Origin: Ochotona curzoniae
Lineage: Eukaryota > Chordata > Mammalia > Lagomorpha > Ochotonidae
Direction of reading: 5' to 3'
NCBI RefSeq assembly: GCF_017591425.1
Contig: NW_024466459.1
Location: forward strand, 8,246,001 to 8,310,000
Length of the DNA stretch: 64,000 nt
Within the stretch, counting starts at the first letter, position 1; each line of letters begins with the position of its first letter. Positions 22,201 to 31,319 of the stretch are shown piece by piece. The notes beneath the pieces are model-generated. The model was not told the origin of the DNA, ran no database searches, and worked only from the letters and a program-made list of their open reading frames with translations. The position numbers and the translations under genes are program-made.

Positions 22201-25200
22201 CCAGGCTGTGGGAAAACCTACACCATGCTGGGCACTGATCGTGAGCCCGGCATCTACGTTCGCACCCTCAACGACCTCTTCCGTGCCATTGAGGAGACCA
22301 GCAACGACATGGAATATGAAGTGTCCATGTCCTACCTGGAGGTGAGCCCTGCCCTTCTCCTCCCCAAGGTACATGGCACAGGGTGCTGCTCCCCTGGGGA
22401 CCTGCCTGGGCCAGGTCAGTCTCAGAGAGAGGTGAGCCCACCAGGCTACTCACACACAGCAAGCACAGCTCTGCTCACTGGGCCAACACACTCCACTAGC
22501 TACTACCAGGCAGTGATGGGCATGGGGGCCAGTGGACTGTGCTCCATCTCCTGGATGGCAGTATGGGAAGGGCAGTGAGGTGGAGCTGGTCGCAGCTGCC
22601 TGGCCAGTGCGTGTGGTGACTATCCAGCCCACAAGACTCAATCTAGGGGTGGGGTGCCCCAGTAAAAGGAGCCTGAGGGTTGCCTAGCAATGAGCAGATC
22701 TCCCTACCTGACCAAGGCATTTGGCTGTTGGACAAATCTGCCAGGGCCTGGCTTGTCTGCAGAGGGAGATGCTTGGTTTCAAAGCCACTATGGGTGCTGG
22801 TGTTTGTGACATAGCAACCTAAACCTTTACCTGTGACTCCAGCATCCTATATGGACACCAGGTTCAGTCCTAGCTGCTCTACTTCCCAGTCAGCTCCCTG
22901 CTAATGTGCCTGGGAAAGCAGCAAAGGATGGCCTATGTGTTAGGGCCTCTATACCCACATGAGAGACCCAGAGGAAGCACCTGGCCCCCCTGGTCTCCTA
23001 CAAAGGAAGGGGCTTGCCCCTCTCACCCCCACTGGGGCCGTTCTGGGAGGAGTCTGAGGCTCAGAAAGTGGGAACTCGTGTGTCCTTGCTCAGGAGGTTG
23101 GGGACCGGGGCCTTAGATGCCCATGAATGCCTTCTCCACATCTCCCCTCCTGGCCTTATCAGATCTACAATGAGGTGATCCGGGACCTGCTGAACCCCAC
23201 CCTGGGCTACCTGGAGCTGAGGGAGGACTCCAAAGGGGTGATCCAGGTGGCTGGCATCACCGAAGTCTCCACCATCAATGCCAAAGAGGCAAGTCTCGTG
23301 TGCCAGCCAGAGGCTGTGGAAAGAGGGCAGGGCGGGTGAGTATGGAGCCAGGGAGCCGCCACCTGCTCCAACACGGAGACCCAGAGAGATGGCAAAACCA
23401 CAGCTGCTCACCAGGGCTGGCCCATTTACCCAGAGATCCTCCTCCTCTGGAGCTGGTACACTCTGCCAGCCCCTCTTCTTCCCCAGAGCTGCCTCCTCTC
23501 TGCAGCAGCACCCCCACGGGGTCCCCAAGACCCACCCCTCCTGCTTCCCGCCATCCAGATTATGCAACTGCTGATGAAGGGCAACCGGCAGCGGACACAG
23601 GAACCCACGGCCGCCAACCAGACGTCATCACGCTCCCACGCCGTGCTGCAGGTGGCCGTGCGCCAGCGCAGCCGGGTCAAGGACATCCTGCAGGAGGTGC
23701 GGCAGGGCCGCCTCTTCATGATCGACCTGGCTGGCTCAGAGCGCGCCTCCCAGGTGAGCCACCCCTCCCGACACACACACATGTGCACGTGTGTACACAC
23801 AAGCACATACACACAACACTAATTTTTGTTCTCTCACACTTGCCCACTTACAACCCACATAATTTCTATGCTTTCTCACACACATATGCACCCACCCGCA
23901 TATCCGCACACACACACCCATTCATTGCTGTATTGCACACATACACACCTACAGATGTATACACATATACAAATTCATTTCTGTGCCCTCACACACATGT
24001 GTACATCTGTTTGTTTCTGTCTCGCACACACATATGCATGCTTTCCTTCCTCCTTGAAGCCACACAGCCCTCTGGTCCTGGGGAAGCCTCCTTGGGAACA
24101 CTGTGTCCCTTACTTGCCCAGGGGAACCACAACAACCCCAGGCAGAGGGTGGACGAGGTTTGCTCTTGATGCATTTCAAGGCCCGAGGGGGACAGCAGGG
24201 CTCACGGCCTGGGTGTGGGCGGGGTGGCAGGGGTGTAGCCCATGGTGTGGCTCTCTGTTCACACATAGACCCAGAACCGTGGGCAGCGCATGAAAGAGGG
24301 AGCACACATCAACCGCTCGCTGCTGGCCCTGGGCAACTGCATCAACGCACTGAGCGACAAGAGCAGCAACAAGTACATCAACTACCGTGACAGCAAGCTC
24401 ACCCGGCTCCTGAAGGTAGCTACTGCTGCTGGCCCCAAAGTGCATGCAGCCCACCGGTGGGGCTGACGGGCTGAACAAAGCAAAACATGAAGGCTGGGCT
24501 CTGCAAACCTCAGAGAAACAGCCAACTTGGCTGTGCTCCCCAGCTAGCTGCAAACCAGAGTCCCCTTAAAGAGAGGGCACTGAGGCCCAGCGGGGGCTGT
24601 AGAGCTTACAGGAGGACCCAGGGCTGGGACTGGCTGTAGCTGGGACTCCTTCCCCTCTGCCTCCCCTGTTTTTTGCACCATGGGATGCTGTGCAGCCAGA
24701 CCTGTGTGACGTGTGTGTGCATGAGTGTGTGTGTGTGAAGGAGAGAAGGAAGGCCGAGGGCAGGCAGAGAGGGGACACACACACAGCCACGAAGCAGCAT
24801 GGCTGGGGATGCAGTCTCCAGCTGACCACAGCCTACCGCATCCAGGACTCCCTGGGTGGAAACAGCCGCACAGTAATGATTGCCCACATCAGTCCAGCCA
24901 GCAGCGCCTTTGAGGAGTCCCGGAACACCCTGACCTACGCCGGCCGGGCCAAGAACATCAAGACCAGGGTGAGGACCCCAGCGTAGCTTCTGGCCACCTG
25001 GAAGGAGGCAGCTGCCCTGGGCTGGCCTTGTTCCCTCATCAGATGTCACCCTGGGCCCCTGCTCGGCTGCCCCTCTTTGTCTCCTTGCTGGGCTGCCCCC
25101 TGCCTCGGCCCTTCTGTCCTCAGAGCCTGGTTGGGTCTTTGCATTCTCAAAGCAGCTCACTGTGGCTCAGTCCCCAGTGGAGGAATGGAGGCGACGCTAC

Positions 25201-28200
25201 ACTGAGCGCATGCTCGTGGCCCTTTAACACAGAAGGGCATCTGGGCGTCACCATTAGACAGGGGTCATCACTTCCCCATTTTACTGGGACAGTGAGGCTG
25301 AAGGGTTCGATGTGACTTCCCAGGAATGGACTGCGACCAGTCTGTGCGGTTCCAAGTCCACATTCCCACCTCTCTGGGAACCACATCTGGAGACCCTGCA
25401 GTCACTGTGTGTGTGGCTCATCGGGGGAGAGTGGACAGTTTTGCATGACTTCCCTAGGGTGTTATAAAGGGCAGGGAGATGGTGCCAGCAGCAGGTACTG
25501 CAGCAAGTCAGTGAATGGGGAGACTGTGATGTGACCCTGAAGGATGGGGAGAACATTCCAGAACATTCTGGAAGGATGGGAGGAAGAAAGATGCAGATTC
25601 CTAGTGGGAAGATGATGCATATGGAGGACAAGGCAGAGAATAATGTAGTTCATGGGCTAGAAAGTTCATGTGATTAAAAAAATAAAGCATGATATAGCAG
25701 TGGGCAACCATACCAGGCAGAGGGATGGAGGCATCGCCCTAAGCAGTAGGGAGTTACTGGAGGTTATGGAGCCTGGGCAGCAGCAAGGGTCCAGCAGAGG
25801 GATGGAGAGGGGAGCGGTGGTAGTGGGGCTGGAGGCCGAGGTGACCTTGGCTGTCATCCAGAAAACTTGAGACATAGTGGGGAAGAAGGAGGGAAACAGG
25901 CCACCCCCCAAATCTGGGGTGACTCTGTGCCCACGGCCCTGTCTCTGTGCTCCCTGCAGGTGAAGCAGAACCTGCTCAATGTTTCCTACCACATTGCTCA
26001 GTATACCAGCATCATCGCCGACCTGAGGGGTGAGATCCAGCGGCTCAAGTGCAAGATCGACCAGCAGGCCGGACGGGGCCAGGCCCGGGGCCGGCAGGAG
26101 AAGGCTGACATCCGCCACATCCAAGGTGTGCGCCGGGGTCTCGGCAGCTTCCCCTCTCCCCACACCCACCCCAGGTGGTCTCACAGCACCCCAGGTTTCC
26201 ACGCAGACACCTGCTGTGGCCTTAGGCCACATTCCCTCAGCTGCTCTGAGACTTCCTGCCCTGGCTCTAAAATGGGGTCTTGATTTCTGCTTGAGAAAGC
26301 TGGCAGGAAGATTAGGTGGGGTCCCCCGGGGGCTGCACAGCAAGGCTGCAGGGATGCCCATTACTAACTGACACAAAGGCTAAGGGCAAGGCAAGCCCAG
26401 CTCCTGCAGAGCTGCCAGAGCCCTTGCCTGCACAGCAGCCTGCAGGTGCAAGGTGGGAGTGTGCTTACGGGGTGAGCTACTCCTCCAAGAGGAAGTAGTT
26501 ACACAGGAAGTGGGAACTGCGGTTTGGGAAAGAAACTGAGGATGTTTCCTGGCCTAAGCCTTCCTCTCCCCACGGTCCCACCCCCAACCCATTGGGCAGC
26601 CGAGGTCCAGCTACACGGTGGGCAGGGCGAGCAGGTGGAGATGGGCCAGCTGCGGGAGCAGCTGGTCAGCGCTTTCCAGGAGCAGATGGACGTACGGAGA
26701 CACCTGCTGGAGCTGGAGAACCACGCCATGGAAGTCCAGATTGACACGTCCCGCCACCTGCTCACCATCGCTGGGTATGCACACCCCGCCCCTGTCCCAC
26801 AAAGCAACCAGGAGTATGGCTGCTCAGCGTGCCCATTCCCCACACCGGCCTGAATGCTGTGTCTTCTCTGGGTGGGGCCGTGGCAGCTGGGAGCATGAGA
26901 AGTCGCGCAGAGCCCTCAAGTGGCGGGAGGAACAGAGGAAGGAATCCTACACTAAGGACGACAGTGAGAAGGACTCGGATCCCGGGGAGGACCAGCCAGA
27001 CCTGCTGGAGCCCCCTGAGGTGGCCTCGGCCCGTGAGAGCATCGCCGCCCTCGTGGGCGAGCAGAAGAAGCTGCGGGAGCAAAAGGTGCACAGGGCGTGG
27101 GGCTTCAAGAGAGGAAGTGTGAGGAGCTGGGGGTCAGAAGGGCAGGGGGACCTGGCCATTCAGGCCACAATTCCTGGCGACCTTGCTAAGTGCTTTATGC
27201 TCTATGGGCCTTACTTCCTCATCTGTAAAATGGGTCCACTCACAGGACAGTCCTCATGAGGTTGTTGAGAGTAAATAAATGACCAGGTGCTCAAAAAAAA
27301 AAAAAAAAAGGTAGTTGATATTATGACCGGCAGCTAATATTTTAGGTCGGGTTTTATGGGTGACATATCTTTGCCTTCTGTTAGGGAGGCCTGAGTCCTT
27401 AGGGTGTCTGGGCTCCGGGGTGGTGCATGGGGGCCAGAGCGCCTGGGATAGTATGCCCACAGGGGCACCTGGGTGCAAGGCCCAAGGTAGAACTGAAAGG
27501 GTTGGTCTCCACGTGGAATCCCAGCCTGGTGGGGGGCGGCACACGCAAGCCCGGCTGCTGCTTGGCGCTGATGTGGTCCGTCTTCCTGCCCGCAGCTGGC
27601 GCTGGAGCAGCGCTGTCGGGAGCTGCGCGCTCGGGGCCGGCGCCTGGAGGAGACGCTGCCACGGCGCATCGGCTCCGAGGAGCAGCGCGAGGTGCTCAGC
27701 CTGCTGTGCCGCGTGCACGAGCTCGAGGTGGAAAACACCGAGATGCAGTCGCACGCGCTGCTCCGCGATGGCGCGCTCCGCCACCGCCGCGAGGCTGTGC
27801 GACGCCTGGAGCAGCACCGCAGCCTATGCGATGAAATCATCCAGGGCCAGCGGCAGGTCATCGAAGGTAGGGCCTTCTGCCGCACTCCTGCGGCTGCGCC
27901 AGCGCCGGCCGCCTGCGGGCACGCGCTGAGCCCTCTCTCTCCCCAGCAGACTACAACCTGACGGTGCCCCAGCACCTGGAGGAGCTCTACGAAGTATACC
28001 TGCGGGAGCTGGAGGAGGGCAGCCTGGAGCGGGCCACCATCCTGGACCGCGTGGCCTCCAGGGCCCTGCAGGTGAGCACCTGCATGGGCCTGCCATGTGC
28101 GCATGTGTCAAGGAAGCGGCTGCCCTCCCAGGCCATGCCTGCAAGCAGCTGGGATGGGAATGGATCCAGGTTGGCAGGCACTGCAGGTCATTGGGTCCTT

Positions 28201-30337
28201 GTCCTTGTGATGGTACCTGGCCTGGGGCTAATTCTGATTGTCCTCACCCACCCCCATTTCTCCATCCCAGGATAGCTCCTTACCCAAAATCACCACCGCG
28301 GGAACCACGCTGACCCCGGACTCTGACCCTGAGAGTGTGAAAGGGCTGAGCTGTGAGACCCGGCGCTGGCAAAGCAGCACCCTCCCTCCCCTGGGCACCG
28401 ACAGGTGAGATGGGGACCACTTCTTGCCACTCCTTCCTGCCGTGGTCCCTGCTGCCACCTGGCCCAGGATGGCAGCCCAAGATCAGATCAGACTGAGCAG
28501 GACTATAGGGAAGGAGATAGTGCAGGCTTGGAGCCAGGGCCACTTCTCCCCTGGTGTTGGGTGGTGGGACTGCCTTAGCAGCAGCCCGGTCACCAGGCAA
28601 CCCCTCCTCTTCTGCCCACCCCCTAGTGAAGCACACCGCATCTTCAAGGCCAGTCCCCGGGCCTGGCAGGCCAAGACGTCCTCCGTGCCCACCCCTCCTC
28701 CCATCCAGATCAGCAACCTGGTGAGCCAGGAGGTGAGCTCAGAGTGCACCCCAGCCCTCAGCCAGGCTATATTGCCAGGGGTGGGGGGACGCAGCAGGGG
28801 AGCCTCCACCCTTGGGCTGGAGCTGCCCCAGGCTCTTCCACACTCTGGTCCTTCTCTCCCAACGAGGCCTTCACCCGGCAGGGCCCCACCCAGGACAGCC
28901 GCATCGACTCCTCCCCCGAGAGCAGCGAGAACCTGTCAGAGATACCCTTGTCCCACAGAGGTGGGTATGCCCACCCTGCCCCCCTCTGCCTGGCATCTCC
29001 CACACTGCTCAGATCTTCCAGCCTGGAGCCCTCTCATGCTCCCTTCTGCTCACTGCACCTGCATGTTGGGTGCTGGTACCTGCAGGATTGGACACCTGCT
29101 CTGGCACACTGGTGCCATTAGGCATGGCTTGTGGCATCACCTCTCCCTCTCCAGTGTAACCATTGTGAGCAGATAAGACAGAAGCCATGTACCTTGGGTA
29201 TTGCAGGCTGAACCTATTGTGTCTCCCGATCCTCACCAGAAGCCTGTGAGGAGGGATTGGTTTTGCTATCCCTGGTTTATGGCAGCAACATGCCCTTGCA
29301 AAGCTGAGGGTGCTGGTGGCTTGTTCGGGCTTCTGCCCATCTCTGCCATAGCAGAGGATAGCGTATTGGCAGTGGATGCCCCGTTGGACCCCTGTCCATA
29401 TCCCCCTATCCTCTCCTCTCCAGCAGAGAAAAAGGAAATCCTGACTGGTACCAAGTGCATCTCAGAGGAGGCCGCCCGGCGCCGCTCGCGGGCTCTGGGC
29501 ACAAAGGGGCGCCTCCTGGTGGTGCCCACCCTGGAACGCAGCAGCCTGTCCCTGTGCTCGCTGAGCGAGTCCGAGGAGGTGCGGTCCCCAGCTTGCAAGC
29601 GGCCCCCCAGCCCCACACTGCAGCACGCAGCCAGCGAGGACAACCTCTCCAGCAGCACGGGCGAGACCCCGGCCCGGGCGGGCAGGCACTGTGGGGAACA
29701 GGCTGAGCCCTGGCTGCGCGGTCAGAAGAAAAGCCTGGGCAAGAAGAGGGAGGAGTCGTTGGAGGCCAAGAGGAGGAAGCGGAGGTCCAGGTCCTTCGAG
29801 GTCACGGGACAAGGGGTAAGGTGCCCAGCAGGGCGTGGGGCACTAGGAGCCCTTTGGCTGTAGCAAGAGCTCTGGTCTTGGCAGGGGGCAGGTCCCTGTA
29901 TAGCTTTCAACCTGACCTCATTTTTCTCCAACCTGTACAGCTCTCTCACCCCAAGACACATCTCCCTGGACCCCGCCCCACAGAAGGTGTCTCAGACCCC
30001 AGGCTGCCAGGATGCTGCGGGCACCTGGCCCCCAGCTTCCGGCATCTGGGAAAGGTCATGTTGCCTTTGGCCAAAGTCAAACTCCCTCCAGGCCAGAGCA
30101 CGGGTCAGTACTGGGAAAGTAAGCTGTGTCTAGGCTGGGGTAGAGGCGGCTGGCCTCCTGGAGCCATGGCCCCCAAGTGGGCGCTCCTAAATGCTGGTCC
30201 TTTTTGCAGCAGGCCCCAGGGAGTCCTCTCCACTGACTGTGCACCCAGCAGGAATGTCCCGACGAGCTGCTCGTGGGCCACGCCTGCCCCATGGCACCAG
30301 CATCCACGGCAAAGATGGACGCCTCTGGCATAACTGA
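10247..30337 (+). CDS. KIF19: KIF19: kinesin-8 motor limiting motile-cilium length (20 coding exons, complete)
   Basis: Exons: 10247-10285, 11727-11807, 21073-21183, 21829-21916, 22205-22341, 23163-23288, 23559-23753, 24269-24415, 24846-24968, 25960-26125, 26600-26774, 26887-27085, 27596-27866, 27950-28071, 28271-28404, 28627-28732, 28867-28960, 29427-29815, 29941-30103, 30213-30337. They join in frame to 996 residues (human 998, from memory). KIF19 walks to microtubule plus ends and depolymerises them at cilium tips, which limits motile-cilium length. The motor is N-terminal: P-loop GPTGCGKT 104-111, switch I NQTSSRSH 214-221, switch II DLAGSE 250-255, [10 protein letters not shown] 298-307, ending near 349. 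Loop L2 (about 47-62) has the acidic, hydrophobic, basic order ([15 protein letters not shown]) linked to depolymerisation. Helical and coiled segments span about 350-660; the tail is basic and Ser/Pro-rich. All introns are GT-AG except intron 6 (GC-AG). The ATG has A at -3. Confidence 0.96.
11727..11807 (+). CDS. KIF19: KIF19 exon 2 (first motor strand)
   Basis: Encodes residues 14-40, starting 'VALRVRPIS', the conserved beta-1 strand of kinesin motors. Acceptor 'cctttcag' ends at 11726; donor GTAGGT at 11808. The intron after it is the longest in the gene, 9265 bases. Confidence 0.95.
13842..13854 (-). promoter_or_regulatory. CTCF-like motif, reverse orientation
   Basis: Reads TGCCCCCTCGTGG on the plus strand, so CCACGAGGGGGCA on the minus. 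It differs from the CTCF core CCASYAGRKGGC at one position. It lies in KIF19 intron 2. Confidence 0.45.
14602..14635 (+). promoter_or_regulatory. Candidate enhancer core: paired SOX sites plus homeobox sites
   Basis: ACAATG occurs twice (14602-14607 and 14611-14616, nine bases apart), followed by TAATCC (14621-14626, OTX/PITX type) and the palindrome CTAATTAG (14628-14635, homeodomain type). The flanking 'gtttatctgaaagatttaag' is AT-rich inside a GC-rich intron. Motif identities are established; function is inference. Confidence 0.35.
15700..15955 (-). repeat. Lagomorph C-SINE, reverse (KIF19 intron 2)
   Basis: Minus-strand copy: 'cttccatctgctggttcacc', 'tgggtctcccacaagggtgg' and 'gagagctggattggaagtgg', preceded on the plus strand by an AT-rich tract from its tail. 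Confidence 0.8.
16090..16325 (+). repeat. Decayed plus-strand SINE (KIF19 intron 2)
   Basis: Scattered matches: 'gcctgggtttaatccccacc', 'cttcctaggagaccatggtg', 'gggagtgaatcagtac'. The middle repeats 'cacttcctggctc' (a duplication of about 20 bases). Confidence 0.45.
21073..21183 (+). CDS. KIF19: KIF19 exon 3 (loop L2)
   Basis: Encodes residues 41-77: '[20 protein letters not shown]' then '[17 protein letters not shown]'. It carries the acidic-hydrophobic-basic loop L2 typical of KIF19 depolymerising motors. Donor GTGTGC at 21184. Intron 3 after it (645 bases) stays open in the same frame. Confidence 0.95.
21829..21916 (+). CDS. KIF19: KIF19 exon 4 (first half of the P-loop)
   Basis: Encodes residues 78-106 plus one base. 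It ends in '...FAYGPT' and the first G of the P-loop glycine, so the ATP-binding loop GPTG/CGKT is split by a phase-1 intron. Confidence 0.95.
22205..22341 (+). CDS. KIF19: KIF19 exon 5 (second half of the P-loop)
   Basis: Encodes residues 107-152, starting with the rest of GCGKT and continuing '[20 protein letters not shown]' and 'EVSMSYLE'. Acceptor 'ctgcccag' ends at 22204; donor GTGAGC at 22342. Confidence 0.95.
22679..22691 (+). promoter_or_regulatory. X-box-like sequence in KIF19 intron 5
   Basis: GTTGCCTAGCAAT fits the RFX consensus GTNRCC-N-RGYAAC except for the last base. It is intragenic in a ciliary gene; function unknown. Confidence 0.35.
22799..22983 (+). repeat. Lagomorph C-SINE, 3' truncated (KIF19 intron 5)
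   Basis: Plus-strand copy from 'cagcatcctatatggacacc' through 'ccctgctaatgtgcctggga' to 'catgagagacccagaggaag'; the 3' half is missing. Confidence 0.75.
23163..23288 (+). CDS. KIF19: KIF19 exon 6 (followed by a GC donor)
   Basis: Encodes residues 153-194, from '[12 protein letters not shown]' to '[12 protein letters not shown]'. The reading frame forces the 3' boundary at 23288, where the intron starts GCAAGT, not GT. The remainder (GAG before it, AAGT after) is near the ideal U1 match, as in known GC-AG introns. Confidence 0.93.
23559..23753 (+). CDS. KIF19: KIF19 exon 7 (switch I and switch II)
   Basis: Encodes residues 195-259 and holds both nucleotide-sensing motifs: NQTSSRSH (214-221) and DLAGSE (250-255). 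Acceptor 'gccatccag' ends at 23558; donor GTGAGC at 23754. Confidence 0.96.
23772..24045 (+). repeat. Degenerate (CA)n tract (KIF19 intron 7)
   Basis: Repeated blocks of CACACA mixed with 'acatacacac' and 'acacatgtgtac' over about 270 bases; an old, expanded microsatellite. Confidence 0.75.
24269..24415 (+). CDS. KIF19: KIF19 exon 8 (microtubule-binding helix)
   Basis: Encodes residues 260-308, including '[18 protein letters not shown]' and '[10 protein letters not shown]', the helix-5 region that contacts the microtubule. Acceptor 'acacatag' ends at 24268 and donor is GTAGCT at 24416. Confidence 0.96.
24846..24968 (+). CDS. KIF19: KIF19 exon 9 (end of the motor domain)
   Basis: Encodes residues 309-349: '[20 protein letters not shown]' then '[18 protein letters not shown]', the classic end of a kinesin motor head. 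Donor GTGAGG at 24969. Confidence 0.96.
25235..25335 (-). repeat. MIR-like fragment (KIF19 intron 9)
   Basis: 'cttccccattttactgggac' and 'gtgaggctgaagggttc' resemble the 'cattttacagatgaggaaactgaggc' part of MIR elements. Old and short. Confidence 0.4.
25960..26125 (+). CDS. KIF19: KIF19 exon 10 (neck and first coil)
   Basis: Encodes residues 350-404 plus one base: '[20 protein letters not shown]' followed by a charged '[13 protein letters not shown]' helix, then a [13 protein letters not shown] basic linker. Confidence 0.95.
26600..26774 (+). CDS. KIF19: KIF19 exon 11 (coiled coil)
   Basis: Encodes residues 405-462 plus two bases: '[20 protein letters not shown]' and '[20 protein letters not shown]', a heptad-like helix. 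Donor GTATGC at 26775. Confidence 0.94.
26887..27085 (+). CDS. KIF19: KIF19 exon 12
   Basis: Encodes residues 463-529: '[20 protein letters not shown]', then an acidic '[20 protein letters not shown]' and '[16 protein letters not shown]'. Donor GTGCAC at 27086. Confidence 0.94.
27160..27292 (+). repeat. MIR-like fragment (KIF19 intron 12)
   Basis: 'cttacttcctcatctgtaaa', 'atgggtcc' and 'gttgttgagagtaaataaat' are typical of the 3' part of MIR SINEs. It is followed by A17 at about 27293-27309. Confidence 0.55.
27596..27866 (+). CDS. KIF19: KIF19 exon 13 (CpG-rich coiled-coil exon)
   Basis: Encodes residues 530-619 plus one base: '[20 protein letters not shown]', '[20 protein letters not shown]' and '[20 protein letters not shown]'. 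CpG density is high inside a gene body. Donor GTAGGG at 27867. Confidence 0.95.
27950..28071 (+). CDS. KIF19: KIF19 exon 14 (CAGCAG tandem acceptor)
   Basis: Encodes residues 620-660, '[20 protein letters not shown]' onward. Two acceptors lie three bases apart: AG at 27945-27946 (adds Ala, 'E-A-D-Y-N') and AG at 27948-27949 (used here, 'E-D-Y-N', as in the human protein I remember). Confidence 0.92.
28271..28404 (+). CDS. KIF19: KIF19 exon 15 (tail)
   Basis: Encodes residues 661-704 plus two bases: '[20 protein letters not shown]' then a diverged Ser/Arg-rich part. Acceptor 'ccatcccag' ends at 28270; donor GTGAGA at 28405. Confidence 0.9.
28589..28601 (+). promoter_or_regulatory. X-box-consensus sequence in KIF19 intron 15
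   Basis: GTCACCAGGCAAC fits GTNRCC-N-RGYAAC with no mismatch. It is 26 bases before exon 16, so it may be a chance match within a pyrimidine-poor stretch before the acceptor. Confidence 0.3.
28627..28732 (+). CDS. KIF19: KIF19 exon 16 (tail)
   Basis: Encodes residues 705-740: '[20 protein letters not shown]', '[15 protein letters not shown]'. A second GTGAGC lies at 28721, inside the exon; using it would drop four codons (V-S-Q-E) without changing frame. Confidence 0.88.
28867..28960 (+). CDS. KIF19: KIF19 exon 17 (tail, Ser-rich)
   Basis: Encodes residues 741-771 plus one base: '[20 protein letters not shown]' then '[11 protein letters not shown]'. The first dozen residues differ from the human tail as I recall it; '[16 protein letters not shown]' is conserved. 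Acceptor 'cccaacgag' ends at 28866; the preceding intron is only 134 bases. Confidence 0.87.
29427..29815 (+). CDS. KIF19: KIF19 exon 18 (basic tail; CAGCAG tandem acceptor)
   Basis: Encodes residues 772-901: '[20 protein letters not shown]', '[20 protein letters not shown]', and a strongly basic '[20 protein letters not shown]'. AG at 29422-29423 and at 29425-29426 are alternative acceptors; the first adds an Ala ('R-A-E-K'). The basic cluster could bind microtubules or act as a nuclear or ciliary localisation signal (inference). Confidence 0.92.
29941..30103 (+). CDS. KIF19: KIF19 exon 19 (tail)
   Basis: Encodes residues 902-955 plus one base: '[11 protein letters not shown]' and '[20 protein letters not shown]'. 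Acceptor 'ctgtacag' ends at 29940; donor GTCAGT at 30104. Confidence 0.92.
30213..30337 (+). CDS. KIF19: KIF19 exon 20 (C-terminus; CAGCAG tandem acceptor)
   Basis: Encodes residues 956-996 and stop TGA 30335-30337, ending '[17 protein letters not shown]'. The C-terminus is conserved with human in pattern (THGKDG...HN). AG at 30208-30209 and 30211-30212 are alternative acceptors; the first adds an Ala. Confidence 0.93.
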
Positions 30338-30762
30338 GAGAGGGCCCTGCTGGAACCGGCTCTCCTGTCCGCAAGGCTGAACGGAGTGCAACAGGACACA
30401 GGAGATGGAGGCTTTGGCATGTGGCGGTGACCTGGAAGGAGCCCTGGGGCTCTCGAGGCCCAGGAATTGCAAGGCGTCTGTCCGGCCTCACCCACTTCCA
30501 TGTATTCAGTGCCACCAGGGATGGGTGGGAGGGAGCCCTGGGGGCGTGGCCTGCCCGCTCCAGGGGGACGCTGTTGCCAAACCCTTCCCAGACACATGGC
30601 CGGGTTCAGCCGGGAGGGCAGAGTTGGCGTCAGTGAGCAAGGCTCCCAGGGCCCACGCTTGGAAGCAAGGCTATCCTGGGTGAACAGGGCAGGGGTCAGG
30701 ATGGGGAGGGCACCTGCTTTTGCTACTTGACAGTGACTTTTTATACCCCCTTCCTTTTTAAC

Positions 30763-30768
30763 AATAAA
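30763..30768 (+). terminator. KIF19: KIF19 polyadenylation signal
   Basis: AATAAA 426 bases after the stop codon, in 'acaataaaatctcattgg'. It is the only canonical signal before the convergent BTBD17 gene. Confidence 0.85.
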
Positions 30769-31125
30769 ATCTCATTGGAGGCGAGACCTTGTATGGAATG
30801 AGAGGGCTGACCTGTGACCAACACAGCTGCAACCAGCTCCCTCCCCATCCCTCACCTTCTCCTGGCTGGCTGCCCAGCGATCCACCTACAAACCCCAGGG
30901 GACCTCATCACGGTGGGCCGGTGGGCCGGCTGACCCCAGAAGTGGGAAGCTGGGAATGGCACCTGTAAGCCCCAAGCGTCAAAGGGAGAAAATTCCAGCC
31001 AGCGGCCACTTGGGTGCCCAGGCCCGACAGCTGCCCTACCCATTTGGCTGTCCCTACTTGCCCTGCTCCATGTCCTGGCCCTCCCCCAGGTGGTTCCAAC
31101 ATCCCCTCTGCTCTCTGAGCATGGA

Positions 31126-31131
31126 TTTATT
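31126..31131 (-). terminator. BTBD17: BTBD17 polyadenylation signal
   Basis: TTTATT on the plus strand (AATAAA on the minus), about 190 bases past the BTBD17 stop. It and the KIF19 signal face each other across about 360 bases. Confidence 0.75.
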
Positions 31132-31319
31132 CAGCACCAAGGGCAGGGCCTTCAAGTCAGCAGCAAAATGGGTCTGGTCTCTCCCTCCCGACTCACACCG
31201 CCTCCACCCCACTCCAACGCGCCAGCACCTGGCCATTCCGAGGTGGCTCGTGGTCACCTCCGCACCCGACGCCACCTGGGCCAGGCCTTGATTCCTCCCC
31301 GCCCTCCCCCCTGCAGAGG

